Assembly (NCBI GenBank): GCA_018896395.1
Contig: JAHIMN010000004.1
Span: 1 to 16,204 of the forward strand
Direction of reading: 5' to 3'
From: Verrucomicrobiota bacterium
Lineage (GTDB): Bacteria > Verrucomicrobiota > Kiritimatiellia > JAAZAB01
Length of the DNA stretch: 16,204 nucleotides
Part shown: one piece after another, positions 6,352 through 13,899 of the stretch
Numbering within the stretch: the first letter of the stretch is position 1
Layout of the letters: every line of letters begins with the position of its first letter
The notes under the pieces: generated by a model
The model's input: only the letters and a program-made list of their open reading frames with translations
Told to the model about the DNA's origin: nothing
The model's database searches: none
Translations under genes and position numbers: made by a program

Positions 6352-7368
6352 ATGAGCTATCGCCCAAAATTCTCGATTACTCCGGTTCTGCTGACCCGGA
6401 TTGAGCGGATTGCCGCGTTGCGGGAGCGGATATTGGCCGCCGCTGTGGATGTGGCTTGGATTCCCGCCCTGCAAATGGATTCACGGGCGCGCAACGTCCA
6501 TTCCTCGACCGCCATCGAGGGGAACCCACTCACCCTGGAACAGGTGCGGGCAGTTGAGGAAGGCCGTGAGCTTCCGGTTGTTGCCGACCGGGCACGGCGG
6601 GAGGTGTTGAATTACTTTGCCGGACTTCGTTTCATTGAGAAACATGCCAAGAAGAAGATCATCGGATACGAGGACATCCTCGCGCTTCATCGGATCGTTG
6701 CGGCAAAAGTGATGGATCAGGGCGACGCGGGACGCTATCGAACCATTCGCGTGCGGGTCGGCCCATATATGCCGCCGCCCCCGGAAGAGGTTTCCGGTCT
6801 GATGTTCGAGTTGCTGGAATGGTGGAACGAGAACACGGCGACGTTATCACCAGTGCTGTCGTCCGCCATTATTCATTATCGGTTCGAAGCCATTCATCCG
6901 TTTGCGGATGGAAACGGCCGCACCGGTCGCACCCTGGCTTTATGGGAACTCTATCGGCGTGGATTCGATACCCACCATATCTTTTCCGTGGATGAGTTCT
7001 ATTGGGCAGATCGTCCCCGTTATTACGCGGCTCTTCAGGCGGTCCGACGCCAAGGCGACGATCTGACTTCGTGGTTGGAATATCTGGCAGAGGGCTTGGA
7101 AGTCACCCTTCAGCACGTCGGGACGCGAATCCAGAAGTTCACGGCTCAATCCGCCGGACAAAAGCTGACCTTGCGGCCGCGGCAGGAGCAGTTGCTACAG
7201 CTTCTTAGCGAGCGCGGGAGTCTGGCGCCCCGTGAAATTTGGGCCTTTCTGGGCGTCTCCCGGCAGGGCGCAATGGACCTGATCAAGCCCCTGGTCAAAG
7301 CCGGTCTCGTCGTCCGCGAAGGGACGCGCAAGTCAGGTCGCTACAAATTGAGCAAACTACAATCATGA
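6352..7368 (+). CDS. Fic-domain protein with C-terminal winged helix
   Basis: Fic enzymes usually transfer AMP from ATP to a hydroxyl side chain of a target protein. The complete catalytic motif HPFADGNGRTGR starts at H182. An upstream inhibitory-helix motif SSTAIEGN (S51-N58, fitting [S/T]xxxE[G/N]) marks a self-inhibited class II Fic protein. A helical lid region follows it, and residues ~270-335 (RQEQLLQLLSERGSLAPREIWAFLGVSRQGAMDLIKPLVKAGLV) form a winged helix-turn-helix likely to bind DNA. The 338-aa length is usual for this domain arrangement. The start is ATG 6352; an in-frame GTG at 6343 would add three residues, and neither has a Shine-Dalgarno. Its TGA (7366-7368) overlaps the ATG of cas3 (7365-7367), so the two are translationally coupled. 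Whether Fic acts in CRISPR biology or is a passenger is unknown. Confidence 0.92.
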   Translation: MSYRPKFSITPVLLTRIERIAALRERILAAAVDVAWIPALQMDSRARNVHSSTAIEGNPLTLEQVRAVEEGRELPVVADRARREVLNYFAGLRFIEKHAKKKIIGYEDILALHRIVAAKVMDQGDAGRYRTIRVRVGPYMPPPPEEVSGLMFELLEWWNENTATLSPVLSSAIIHYRFEAIHPFADGNGRTGRTLALWELYRRGFDTHHIFSVDEFYWADRPRYYAALQAVRRQGDDLTSWLEYLAEGLEVTLQHVGTRIQKFTAQSAGQKLTLRPRQEQLLQLLSERGSLAPREIWAFLGVSRQGAMDLIKPLVKAGLVVREGTRKSGRYKLSKLQS

Positions 7369-9585
7369 CGGACCTGAAACAACAGATCGCCTACGCCCAC
7401 AGCCTGCCGGGTCAGCCGCGAGAGAAGTGGCAACCGCTGGACGAGCATTTGAAGGCCGTGGCCGAGAAGGCCAGGGAGTTCGCCGCAGAGTTTGGTTCCG
7501 GGGATTGGGCATACAATGCCGGCTGGCTACATGATCTGGGCAAGGCAGCTGATGCGTTCCAGGCATATCTGCTGCGAGAAAACGGCGGCGAGGCGCACAT
7601 GGAAAACGTGCCCGGGCGCGTGGATCATTCCACGGCCGGCGCGCAATATACTGTGCGGGCTCTGCCGATCATCGGCCACCTCCTCGCCTATGCCGTCGCC
7701 GGCCATCATGCGGGACTTCTCGACGGGCGTTCGGAGAACGCTTGTCAGGAAAAACGGTTGGCCAAAAATATACCGGCTTTGGGATACAGCTTTGGCGAAC
7801 TACCGAACATTTCCAAGATGAAGTTGCCTTTATTCGTGAAGAAAGCCTTGGGTGAGAAAGATGCCTTTGCCTTGGCGTTTTTTACCCGGATGATTTTCTC
7901 CTGTCTTGTGGATGCCGACTTCCTCGATACCGAGCGATTTATGAACCCAGTACAGGCAGCGGAGAGGCTAAGTTCTTCAAGCCTTGGACAACTGGCAAAC
8001 ACGTTATCCCAGTCATTGAAACAAATGGAATTAATAGAGCCGGAAAAACCCATCAATGGACTGCGGCACGCGGTGCGACTGGACTGCGAGAAGGCGGCAG
8101 AACTGCCGCCTAGTTTCTTTTCATTGACCGTACCCCACCGGAGGCGGAAAGACCCTTTCCTCGCTCGCTTTCGGCATGAAACATGCGTTGCGCCATCATC
8201 TCGATCGGATTATTTATGTAGTTCCATTCACCAGCATTATTGAGCAAAACGCAGGTGTTTTCCGTGAGCATCTCGGCAAAGATGCTGTACTGGAACATCA
8301 CTGTAACGTGGACCCGGACAAGGAAACGGTGGCCAGCCGCCTTGCTTCAGAGAATTGGGATGCACCATTGATTGTAACCACATCCGTTCAATTCTACGAC
8401 TCGCTTTTCGCCAACAAACCTTCGCGATGCCGCAAACTGCACCGGCTGGCGCGTAGTGTGATCATCCTTGACGAGGCGCAGACGCTACCGGTGGAGTATC
8501 TTCGCCCATGCCTCCGAGCGCTCGATGAATTGGTTAGGAACTACGACAGCACAGTGGTGCTGTGCACTGCCACGCAACCGGAAATTAAAGAGCGTCCGGA
8601 CTTTGAGATCGGGTTGAAACACGTCCGGGAGATCACGCCAAACCCCGAAAAACTCTATAACGCATTAAAAAGGGTAAGGGTTGAAAACATCGGCCAGCAA
8701 ACCGACTCGGAAATCCGCGAGCGGCTCCAACGAGAGGATCGTGTCCTGTGCATTGTGAATACAACGAAACATGCGCGACTGCTTTTCGAGGCGCTGGGTC
8801 GGAGCGGAGATCATTTTCACCTCAGTGCACGCATGTGTCCCGCCCATCGAGCCGCGCGGTTGAAACAAATTCGAGATCGTGTGAAAGTCGGAGAAGTTTG
8901 TCGGGTTGTCAGCACTCAGGTGGTCGAAGCGGGGGTAGATTTGAGTTTTCCGGTCGTGTATCGCGCGATGGCGGGTTTGGACTCGATCGCCCAAGCTGCT
9001 GGCAGGTGCAACCGAAACGGAGAACTATCCGATCTTGGCCGTGTTTACGTTTTCCAAACGGAACACATCTCAGCAAATCGCTACTTCGCCGATACGGCCA
9101 ATTGTGCTACACAAGTTATGGAGTTGTATCCCAATCCACTGGACTTGTGCGCTAACGAGCATTTCTTTCGCTTGTATTATTGGGACCAGAAAGCTCGATG
9201 GGATGCCAAACACATCTTGGACAACTTCCACTTGGTGCAGGATCGGGCCTTTCCGTTCAATTTTGGATTTGCCAAGACGGCGAACGACTTTCAGCTGATA
9301 GACGACGCGGGGTTTTGTTCCGTCATTGTCCCGTGGGGCAATGAGGGTCGTGCGCTTTGCGAGCGGCTTAGAAAGTTGCCTGAACCGAATCGGGAAATTC
9401 TACGCCAAGCTCAGCGCTATATCGTCCAGGTTCATCGCCGGGGATGGAACACGCACGTAGCCCTCGATATCAAGCTGGTGTACGACAACCTGGGTATCTT
9501 AATGAGTCCGGAGACGCATTATAGCGAAGACACTGGCCTGAATCTGGAATCGGAGGGACCGGGTATCTACCACGATTGGAAGTAA
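7365..9585 (+). pseudogene. cas3: Type I-C Cas3 nuclease-helicase, frameshifted at Walker A
   Basis: Cas3 is recruited by Cascade to nick and unwind target DNA. The first segment (7365-8243) carries the HD nuclease domain: H56-D57 in WLHDLGKAADAF and AVAGHHAGL. The second, one base later in frame (open to 9585), has the helicase motifs: DEAQ (LDEAQTLP), CTATQP, STQVVEAGVDLSF and QAAGRCNRNG. The frames meet at SLTVP, where skipping one C of CCCC (8133-8136) restores TGGGKTLSSLAF, the Walker A loop. The corrected protein is about 739 aa, a full-length I-C Cas3. As written, the reading frame ends at 8243 without a helicase. A separate start at ATG 8176 lacks both Walker A and a Shine-Dalgarno. 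Possible explanations are a real inactivating mutation, a sequencing error, or +1 slippage at the CCC-C sequence. Confidence 0.88.
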
Positions 9586-9594
9586 GGAGGACGC

Positions 9595-10299
9595 ATGGCC
9601 TACGGCATCAAACTGAAAGTCTGGGGCGAGTTTGCCTCGTTCAACCGTCCCGAAATGAAGGTTGAACGGGTCTCCTACGATGTCATTACGCCAAGTGCGG
9701 CGCGCGGCATCTTGGAGGCGATCTATTGGAAGCCGGAGATACGCTGGGTGGTGGATCGCCTGCATGTGCTTAATCCCATTAAATTCACGGCGATCCGACG
9801 TAACGAGATTAAAAGCAAGATATCCGCAAGCGATGTGACGTCCGCGATGAAGAAGGACGCGGGCAACCTCGGCATTGCGGTGGAGGAACACCGTCAACAG
9901 CGCGCTGCTATGGTATTGAAGGATGTCTGTTACGGTATAGAAGGGCACGTCGAGGTGCTGACGCATAATGGACCCGAGGATAAGCCGGAGGCCAAGCATC
10001 TTGATCAATTCCGCCGTCGCGTGGAGAAAGGCGGGTATTTCCATCATCCCTATCTGGGTACACGGGAGTTCCCGGCCTCTTTCGAGCTGGTGAATGACTT
10101 TCCGCCATGCCACGAATCGTTGCGCGGAGATCGCGATCTGGGTTTTATGCTTAATGATATCCTCTTTGTGCCGGATAAGAAAGGGAAGATCATTGAATCC
10201 CATGAGGGCCGTCGTTTGACAGCGGAACCGCGCTTTCATCGCTTTACCATGCGAGACGGCATCATCGAAGTCCCGGCGCTGGAAACTGGGAGGGCTTGA
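9595..10299 (+). CDS. cas5c: Cas5c (Cas5d), crRNA endonuclease and Cascade subunit
   Basis: In type I-C systems, which lack Cas6, Cas5c cleaves the pre-crRNA at the repeat hairpin and stays bound to the 5' handle. The 234-aa length is typical. Visible hallmarks are the opening MAYGIKLKVWGEFASFNRPEMKVERVSYDVITPSAARGILEAIYWKP, quoted here as landmarks only at its ends, and the C-terminal 'GTREFPASFEL' and LMLND-type segment (GFMLNDILF). AAGGAGG lies just after the cas3 stop, four bases before ATG 9595. The family uses a Tyr/Lys/His catalytic set, but I cannot place all three with certainty here. Confidence 0.93.
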   Translation: MAYGIKLKVWGEFASFNRPEMKVERVSYDVITPSAARGILEAIYWKPEIRWVVDRLHVLNPIKFTAIRRNEIKSKISASDVTSAMKKDAGNLGIAVEEHRQQRAAMVLKDVCYGIEGHVEVLTHNGPEDKPEAKHLDQFRRRVEKGGYFHHPYLGTREFPASFELVNDFPPCHESLRGDRDLGFMLNDILFVPDKKGKIIESHEGRRLTAEPRFHRFTMRDGIIEVPALETGRA

Positions 10300-10302
10300 A
10301 CC

Positions 10303-12084
10303 ATGATTCTGCAATCGCTTTACGAGTTATACGACCGCTTGCGTAACGACGCCGACTATAAGATCGCGCCTTCCGGATACAGTCTCCAAAAAATTGCCTT
10401 TCGTGTTGTGCTAAAGCCTGACGGGAACCTGCATGCGATAGAAGATGCGCGCATCAAAAACGAGAAAGGCAAGATGGGGCCGCGACAAGTTAAGGTTCCT
10501 GGGCAAACAAAATCACCTGGTTCAGGTTTCAACCCAGGGTTTCTTTGGGATACATCGGCTTACATGCTTGGGTACAAACCGAAAGACGAAAATTCAGAGC
10601 GAACTGTCAAAGCGTTTAATGCATTTCGTGAAAAGCACACTGCTTTGGCATGCCAGATTCAAAGCTCCTCGTATACGGCAGTTTGCCGGTTTCTTGAAAA
10701 GTGGGACCCAAAGAAAGCAGTAGCATGGCCAGTCCTCGATGATGTTGGGCCTGGATATGGCGTCTTTCAGATTGTTGGCGAAACTGCTTATGTGCACGAT
10801 GATCCTGAAGTTCAGAATTGGTGGTTGGATCATCAGGACAATGAAGAAGACGCGGTTTTCGGACAGTGTCTCATCACCGGAAAACCGGGACCGATCTCCC
10901 GTCTTCAGTACAAGATAAAGCGCGTGGGCGCCCAAGCGGAATCGTTACTAGTTTCATTCAATGATGCCGCATATGAATCATACGGGAAAGAGCAGAGCTT
11001 CAACGCACCGGTCTCGGAAGATGCCGCGTTCCGCTATGCGACGGCGCTTAATGCTCTTCTTGATGGCCCCATGAGTTACAAACACCGCTTCACATTGGGT
11101 GATGCCACCGTAGTGTTTTGGACGAAGGAACATACGAATACGGAAGATATCTTCGCGCAGTTCGCATCCGGTCGGATTGTCGAACCGGACAAGACTGAGG
11201 CGCAGGATGAGACCATGCGGCAGAAGATAGAACTGTTCCTGAAGGCATTGCGCAAGGGTCGTGAAGCCTATGCGGAACTCGATAGTGACACGGAGCATAC
11301 TCCGTTCTTCTTGCTGGGCCTCACCGGTCAGGCCAAGGGGCGTATTGGGGTGCGCTTCTTCCACCATGATTCGCTTAGCGGGTTATTGGATAACCTTCGG
11401 CGGCATTATACCGACATTATGATGGTTCGCCGGTACGACAAAGAAGCAAAATGGCCTGACCCCGAGTTTTCCTCGCTTTGGCAAATATTGGATGAGACGT
11501 GTCCGCGGCATAACGGAAAGACGGATCGAGATCAGATTCCGCCAATCCTGGAAGGCCCGTTGTTGCATGCGGTTCTCATGGGAGCTCCATATCCTGCCGG
11601 CTTATACTCGGCTGTTATGCGGCGTCTCCACGCGGATCGAGAAATCAATTATGTTCGTGCCTGTGTCATTGCCGGCTATTTGCGTAGAAACCTAAAAAAG
11701 GAGGTGAGTATGAGTCTGGATGTAGAGAAAAAAGAGCCCGCCTACCGGTTGGGCCGTCTGTTCGCGGTGTTGGAAAAGGTGCAGGGTGAAGCCATCGGGA
11801 AAGCAACAATTAGAGGTAGCTTCTACAGCGCGGCGTCAGCCACGCCCTGTGTGGTCTTCCCAAGGCTGTTGCGAACGTATCAGCATCATCTGGCCAACCC
11901 TAAGATTGAGGTTGGGCTCAAAATCGGACGGGAGCGACTGGTACAAGAAATTCTGGCGCCGCTTACGAGCTTCCCTGCCCATTTGAACCTGGCCGAGCAG
12001 GGGCTTTTTGCCCTTGGCTACTATCACCAAGCGAAAGACTTGTGGACGTCGAAAGAAGACAAACAAAACAACAAAGGAGAATGA
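10303..12084 (+). CDS. cas8c: Cas8c (Csd1), large subunit of type I-C Cascade
   Basis: Cas8c recognises the PAM and helps open the target. The 593-aa length and the sequence fit the Csd1 family: opening LQSLYELYDRL, a mid-protein CLITGKPGPISRLQYKIK segment, SFNDAAYESYGKEQSFNAPVSEDAAFRY, and a C-terminal LEGPLLHAVLMGAPYPAGLYSAVMRRL. GGAGGG (10289-10293) precedes the ATG by nine bases, and only three bases separate it from cas5c. Its 3' end contains a second, independent start for Cas11c. The stop TGA (12082-12084) sits just before the cas7c start at 12087. Confidence 0.94.
   Translation: MILQSLYELYDRLRNDADYKIAPSGYSLQKIAFRVVLKPDGNLHAIEDARIKNEKGKMGPRQVKVPGQTKSPGSGFNPGFLWDTSAYMLGYKPKDENSERTVKAFNAFREKHTALACQIQSSSYTAVCRFLEKWDPKKAVAWPVLDDVGPGYGVFQIVGETAYVHDDPEVQNWWLDHQDNEEDAVFGQCLITGKPGPISRLQYKIKRVGAQAESLLVSFNDAAYESYGKEQSFNAPVSEDAAFRYATALNALLDGPMSYKHRFTLGDATVVFWTKEHTNTEDIFAQFASGRIVEPDKTEAQDETMRQKIELFLKALRKGREAYAELDSDTEHTPFFLLGLTGQAKGRIGVRFFHHDSLSGLLDNLRRHYTDIMMVRRYDKEAKWPDPEFSSLWQILDETCPRHNGKTDRDQIPPILEGPLLHAVLMGAPYPAGLYSAVMRRLHADREINYVRACVIAGYLRRNLKKEVSMSLDVEKKEPAYRLGRLFAVLEKVQGEAIGKATIRGSFYSAASATPCVVFPRLLRTYQHHLANPKIEVGLKIGRERLVQEILAPLTSFPAHLNLAEQGLFALGYYHQAKDLWTSKEDKQNNKGE
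11699..11707 (+). promoter_or_regulatory. Internal Shine-Dalgarno for Cas11c
   Basis: AGGAGGTGA, a near-perfect complement to the 3' end of 16S rRNA, lies inside cas8c two bases before the in-frame ATG at 11710. It encodes KKEVS, so it is a strong ribosome binding site embedded in coding sequence. Confidence 0.85.
11710..12084 (+). CDS. cas11c: Cas11c small subunit from an internal start in cas8c
   Basis: Type I-C Cascade contains a small subunit, Cas11c, made by internal translation initiation near the 3' end of cas8c. Here an in-frame ATG at 11710 is preceded by an excellent Shine-Dalgarno, giving a 124-aa helical protein identical to the Cas8c C-terminus. It begins MSLDVEKKEPAYRLGRLFAV and ends with KEDKQNNKGE. 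Such subunits line the belly of the complex and stabilise the displaced strand. Position, size and ribosome binding site all match the published mechanism; expression itself cannot be seen from DNA. Confidence 0.82.
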   Translation: MSLDVEKKEPAYRLGRLFAVLEKVQGEAIGKATIRGSFYSAASATPCVVFPRLLRTYQHHLANPKIEVGLKIGRERLVQEILAPLTSFPAHLNLAEQGLFALGYYHQAKDLWTSKEDKQNNKGE

Positions 12085-12086
12085 CA

Positions 12087-12944
12087 ATGAATCGCTACGA
12101 CTTCGTATATTTGTTCGATGTGAAGGACGCCAACCCCAATGGCGACCCCGATGCCGGCAACCTCCCACGCGTAGACCCGGAGACGGGACATGGATTGGTC
12201 ACCGACGTGTGCCTGAAGCGGAAAGTGCGAAACTATGTGGCTATAAAACATGGCAATAAGTCTCCGTTTGAGATCTACTTCACCGAAGGCTCTGTGCTCA
12301 ATCGGACACACCTTCGCGCCTATCAAAAGGTCGGATTGAAGCATGAGCTAAAAAAGCTGCCGAAGGACGTGGAGAAAGCGCACGCCATCACAGCTTTTAT
12401 GTGCAGTAACTTCTACGACATTCGAACATTCGGTGCGGTGATGTCTACCGAGGTAAACTGTGGCCAGGTGCGGGGCCCGGTGCAATTATCCTTTGCACGA
12501 TCAGAGGACCCCATCGTTTCTTCCGAACACGCGATTACGCGAAGCTCGGTTACCAATGAAGCGGACGCGGAGAAAGAGAGAACAATGGGCCGCAAGTTTA
12601 CGGTGCCCTATGCCTTGTACCGAGCGCATGGCTTCGTGAATCCGTTTTTAGCTGAGCAGAGGTGTTTTGACGACAAGGATCTCGATCTCCTTTGGGATGC
12701 TTTGCTAAACGCCTTCCAATTTGACCAGTCCGCCGCGAGGCCAGCCGGGAGCATGGCGGCGCGAAGTCTGATCATCTTCAAGCACGAAAAGCCGCTGGGT
12801 AGTGCGCCGTCACATGTTCTCTTCAATCTGGTCACGATCACGCGCCAAAACGAGTCCAAACCGGCGCGCGATTTTTCGGACTATCTGGTTGTCATAAAAA
12901 AAGACGATCTGCCGCAGGGAGTCACCATAATCGAAAAACCGTGA
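12087..12944 (+). CDS. cas7c: Cas7c (Csd2), backbone subunit of Cascade
   Basis: Cas7c coats the crRNA spacer in several copies. This 285-aa protein opens MNRYDFVYLFDVKDANPNGD followed by PDAGNLPRVDPETGHGLVTDVCLKRKVRNYV, the standard Csd2 beginning. It contains the FYDIRTFGAVMS and VRGPVQLSFARSEDPI segments typical of the family. ATG 12087 is preferred: AAAGGAG (12073-12079) is seven bases upstream, while the earlier ATG at 12081 is too close to it. The earlier ATG overlaps the cas8c stop. At the 3' end the TGA (12942-12944) overlaps a GTG that opens a tiny reading frame. Confidence 0.94.
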   Translation: MNRYDFVYLFDVKDANPNGDPDAGNLPRVDPETGHGLVTDVCLKRKVRNYVAIKHGNKSPFEIYFTEGSVLNRTHLRAYQKVGLKHELKKLPKDVEKAHAITAFMCSNFYDIRTFGAVMSTEVNCGQVRGPVQLSFARSEDPIVSSEHAITRSSVTNEADAEKERTMGRKFTVPYALYRAHGFVNPFLAEQRCFDDKDLDLLWDALLNAFQFDQSAARPAGSMAARSLIIFKHEKPLGSAPSHVLFNLVTITRQNESKPARDFSDYLVVIKKDDLPQGVTIIEKP

Positions 12945-13048
12945 ACAAAATCATGCCCCACACCATCGAAAAGCAACTGGCGGAACGGGTAGTGGCACTC
13001 GGGTGCAGCGGCGAGGGGGCCGCCGGGCTGTCCCTCGGAGAAGCGTGA
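12941..13048 (+). CDS. Putative 35-codon micro-ORF between cas7c and the orphan gene
   Basis: A short frame starts at GTG 12941, overlapping the cas7c stop (GTGA), and ends at TGA 13046-13048. That stop shares one base with the ATG of the next gene (TGATG). A second start, ATG 12953, would give 31 aa. The peptide contains IEKQLAERVVALGCSGEG and ends GLSLGEA, with no recognisable family. Overlap at both ends is the packing seen for real genes in operons and suggests translational coupling, but a frame this short could arise by chance or be a gene remnant. Confidence 0.4.
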   Translation: MNKIMPHTIEKQLAERVVALGCSGEGAAGLSLGEA

Positions 13049-13389
13049 TGTCGGATCAGCTTCAATTCGATTTTGAAGGTCGGGACCGAAATCAGGATCG
13101 GGCCGGCGGCGCCGGCCCGGAGTTGCCGCGCGATCCTTCCGCAAGCGGATATGCCGCTTTCGGGACCGAACAGGCCGCAGCCGTCCGCGCCATGGAGGAA
13201 CGGTTTGGAGTGATCTTGAACAAAAACGTCCGGCTCAAACTCATCGGCTGGGATGAAGTGTTCGAGGGCAGACTGATACTCGACCAATTACTGTATCCCG
13301 CGACCCGCAAGGAAGGATTGCGCCTGCGCATCGGCAAGGTGCCCTTCGATTACACCGACATCGAGTATTGTTTTCGCAAGGAGGAATAA
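13048..13389 (+). CDS. Uncharacterised 113-aa protein in the cas operon
   Basis: I do not recognise this protein. ATG 13048 has GGAG (13037-13040) seven bases upstream and overlaps the preceding micro-ORF stop. An N-terminal ~50 residues rich in Gly, Asp and Arg looks disordered. The second half is compact and strand-rich: VRLKLIGWDEVFEGRLILDQ, then LRLRIGKVPFDYTDIEYC. The alternation of short strands with a central G suggests a small barrel (Sm- or SH3-like), which is inference only. QLQFDF at residues 4-9 loosely resembles a sliding-clamp-binding peptide. It is followed three bases later by the four-helix-bundle gene, whose ribosome binding site lies inside its last codons, so the pair is probably co-translated. 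Confidence 0.75.
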   Translation: MSDQLQFDFEGRDRNQDRAGGAGPELPRDPSASGYAAFGTEQAAAVRAMEERFGVILNKNVRLKLIGWDEVFEGRLILDQLLYPATRKEGLRLRIGKVPFDYTDIEYCFRKEE

Positions 13390-13392
13390 AGC

Positions 13393-13899
13393 ATGGCTAC
13401 CTATGAGCGATTCGAGGACCTGCCGGTCTGGCAGGAAGCGGCGCGGTTGTATGAAGCGGTGGACGCCATCCTGTCTGCCCATCCCAAAGGCATCAGCCGG
13501 TCGTTCGCGGATCAACTGGAACGCGCGGCGTTGTCCGTCTCCAATAACATCGCCGAGGGTTTCGAGCGCGGCACGACAAATGAACTACTGATGTTTCTTT
13601 ACATCGCGCGCGGCTCCGCCGGGGAGACGCGCTCCATGCTTTGCCTGCTGGAGCGGAAGCCGGGGTTGCAACATCTCAAATCTCAGATTTCAGATTTGAA
13701 ATCATCGGCTGAATCCTGCTCGCGCCAGTTGCGCGCCTGGGCGGAAACGCTCCAGAATTCGGATATTCCAGGCACGCGCTATCTCAACGACAACGTGCGT
13801 CGGAGGGAACAACAGAAGAAACGGGCGACTGACGTGCAACAGCGCCTGCTGGATGCTCTGCCGCCGAATCATCCCTTGCGCCGAAAGCCGGAGGAATGA
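13393..13899 (+). CDS. Four-helix-bundle protein (S23/Avd-like) in the cas operon
   Basis: This matches the TIGR02436 four-helix-bundle family, which includes the proteins encoded in 23S rRNA intervening sequences and is structurally related to Avd of diversity-generating retroelements. The signatures are FEDLPVWQEAARLYEAV near the N-terminus and the helix-2 block FADQLERAALSVSNNIAEGF, then an RGSAGETRSMLCLLER helix. The family core is about 110-120 aa. This protein has 168, with an extra charged C-terminal tail (REQQKKRATDVQQRLLDAL...). LKSQISDLKS in the third/fourth-helix region is encoded by a small palindrome (13676-13699). GGAGG at 13380-13384 gives a good start, and the stop overlaps an ATG before cas4. 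No CRISPR function is known to me; RNA or protein scaffolding is a guess. Confidence 0.88.
   Translation: MATYERFEDLPVWQEAARLYEAVDAILSAHPKGISRSFADQLERAALSVSNNIAEGFERGTTNELLMFLYIARGSAGETRSMLCLLERKPGLQHLKSQISDLKSSAESCSRQLRAWAETLQNSDIPGTRYLNDNVRRREQQKKRATDVQQRLLDALPPNHPLRRKPEE

Noticed and set aside
8176..9585. Helicase part of cas3 as an independent gene
   Set aside because: It would lack Walker A and has no ribosome binding site, and the upstream frame joins perfectly after a one-base correction, so it is better read as one frameshifted cas3.
12941..13899. Diversity-generating retroelement
   Set aside because: The four-helix-bundle protein is Avd-like, but no reverse transcriptase and no template/variable repeat pair were seen in the window.
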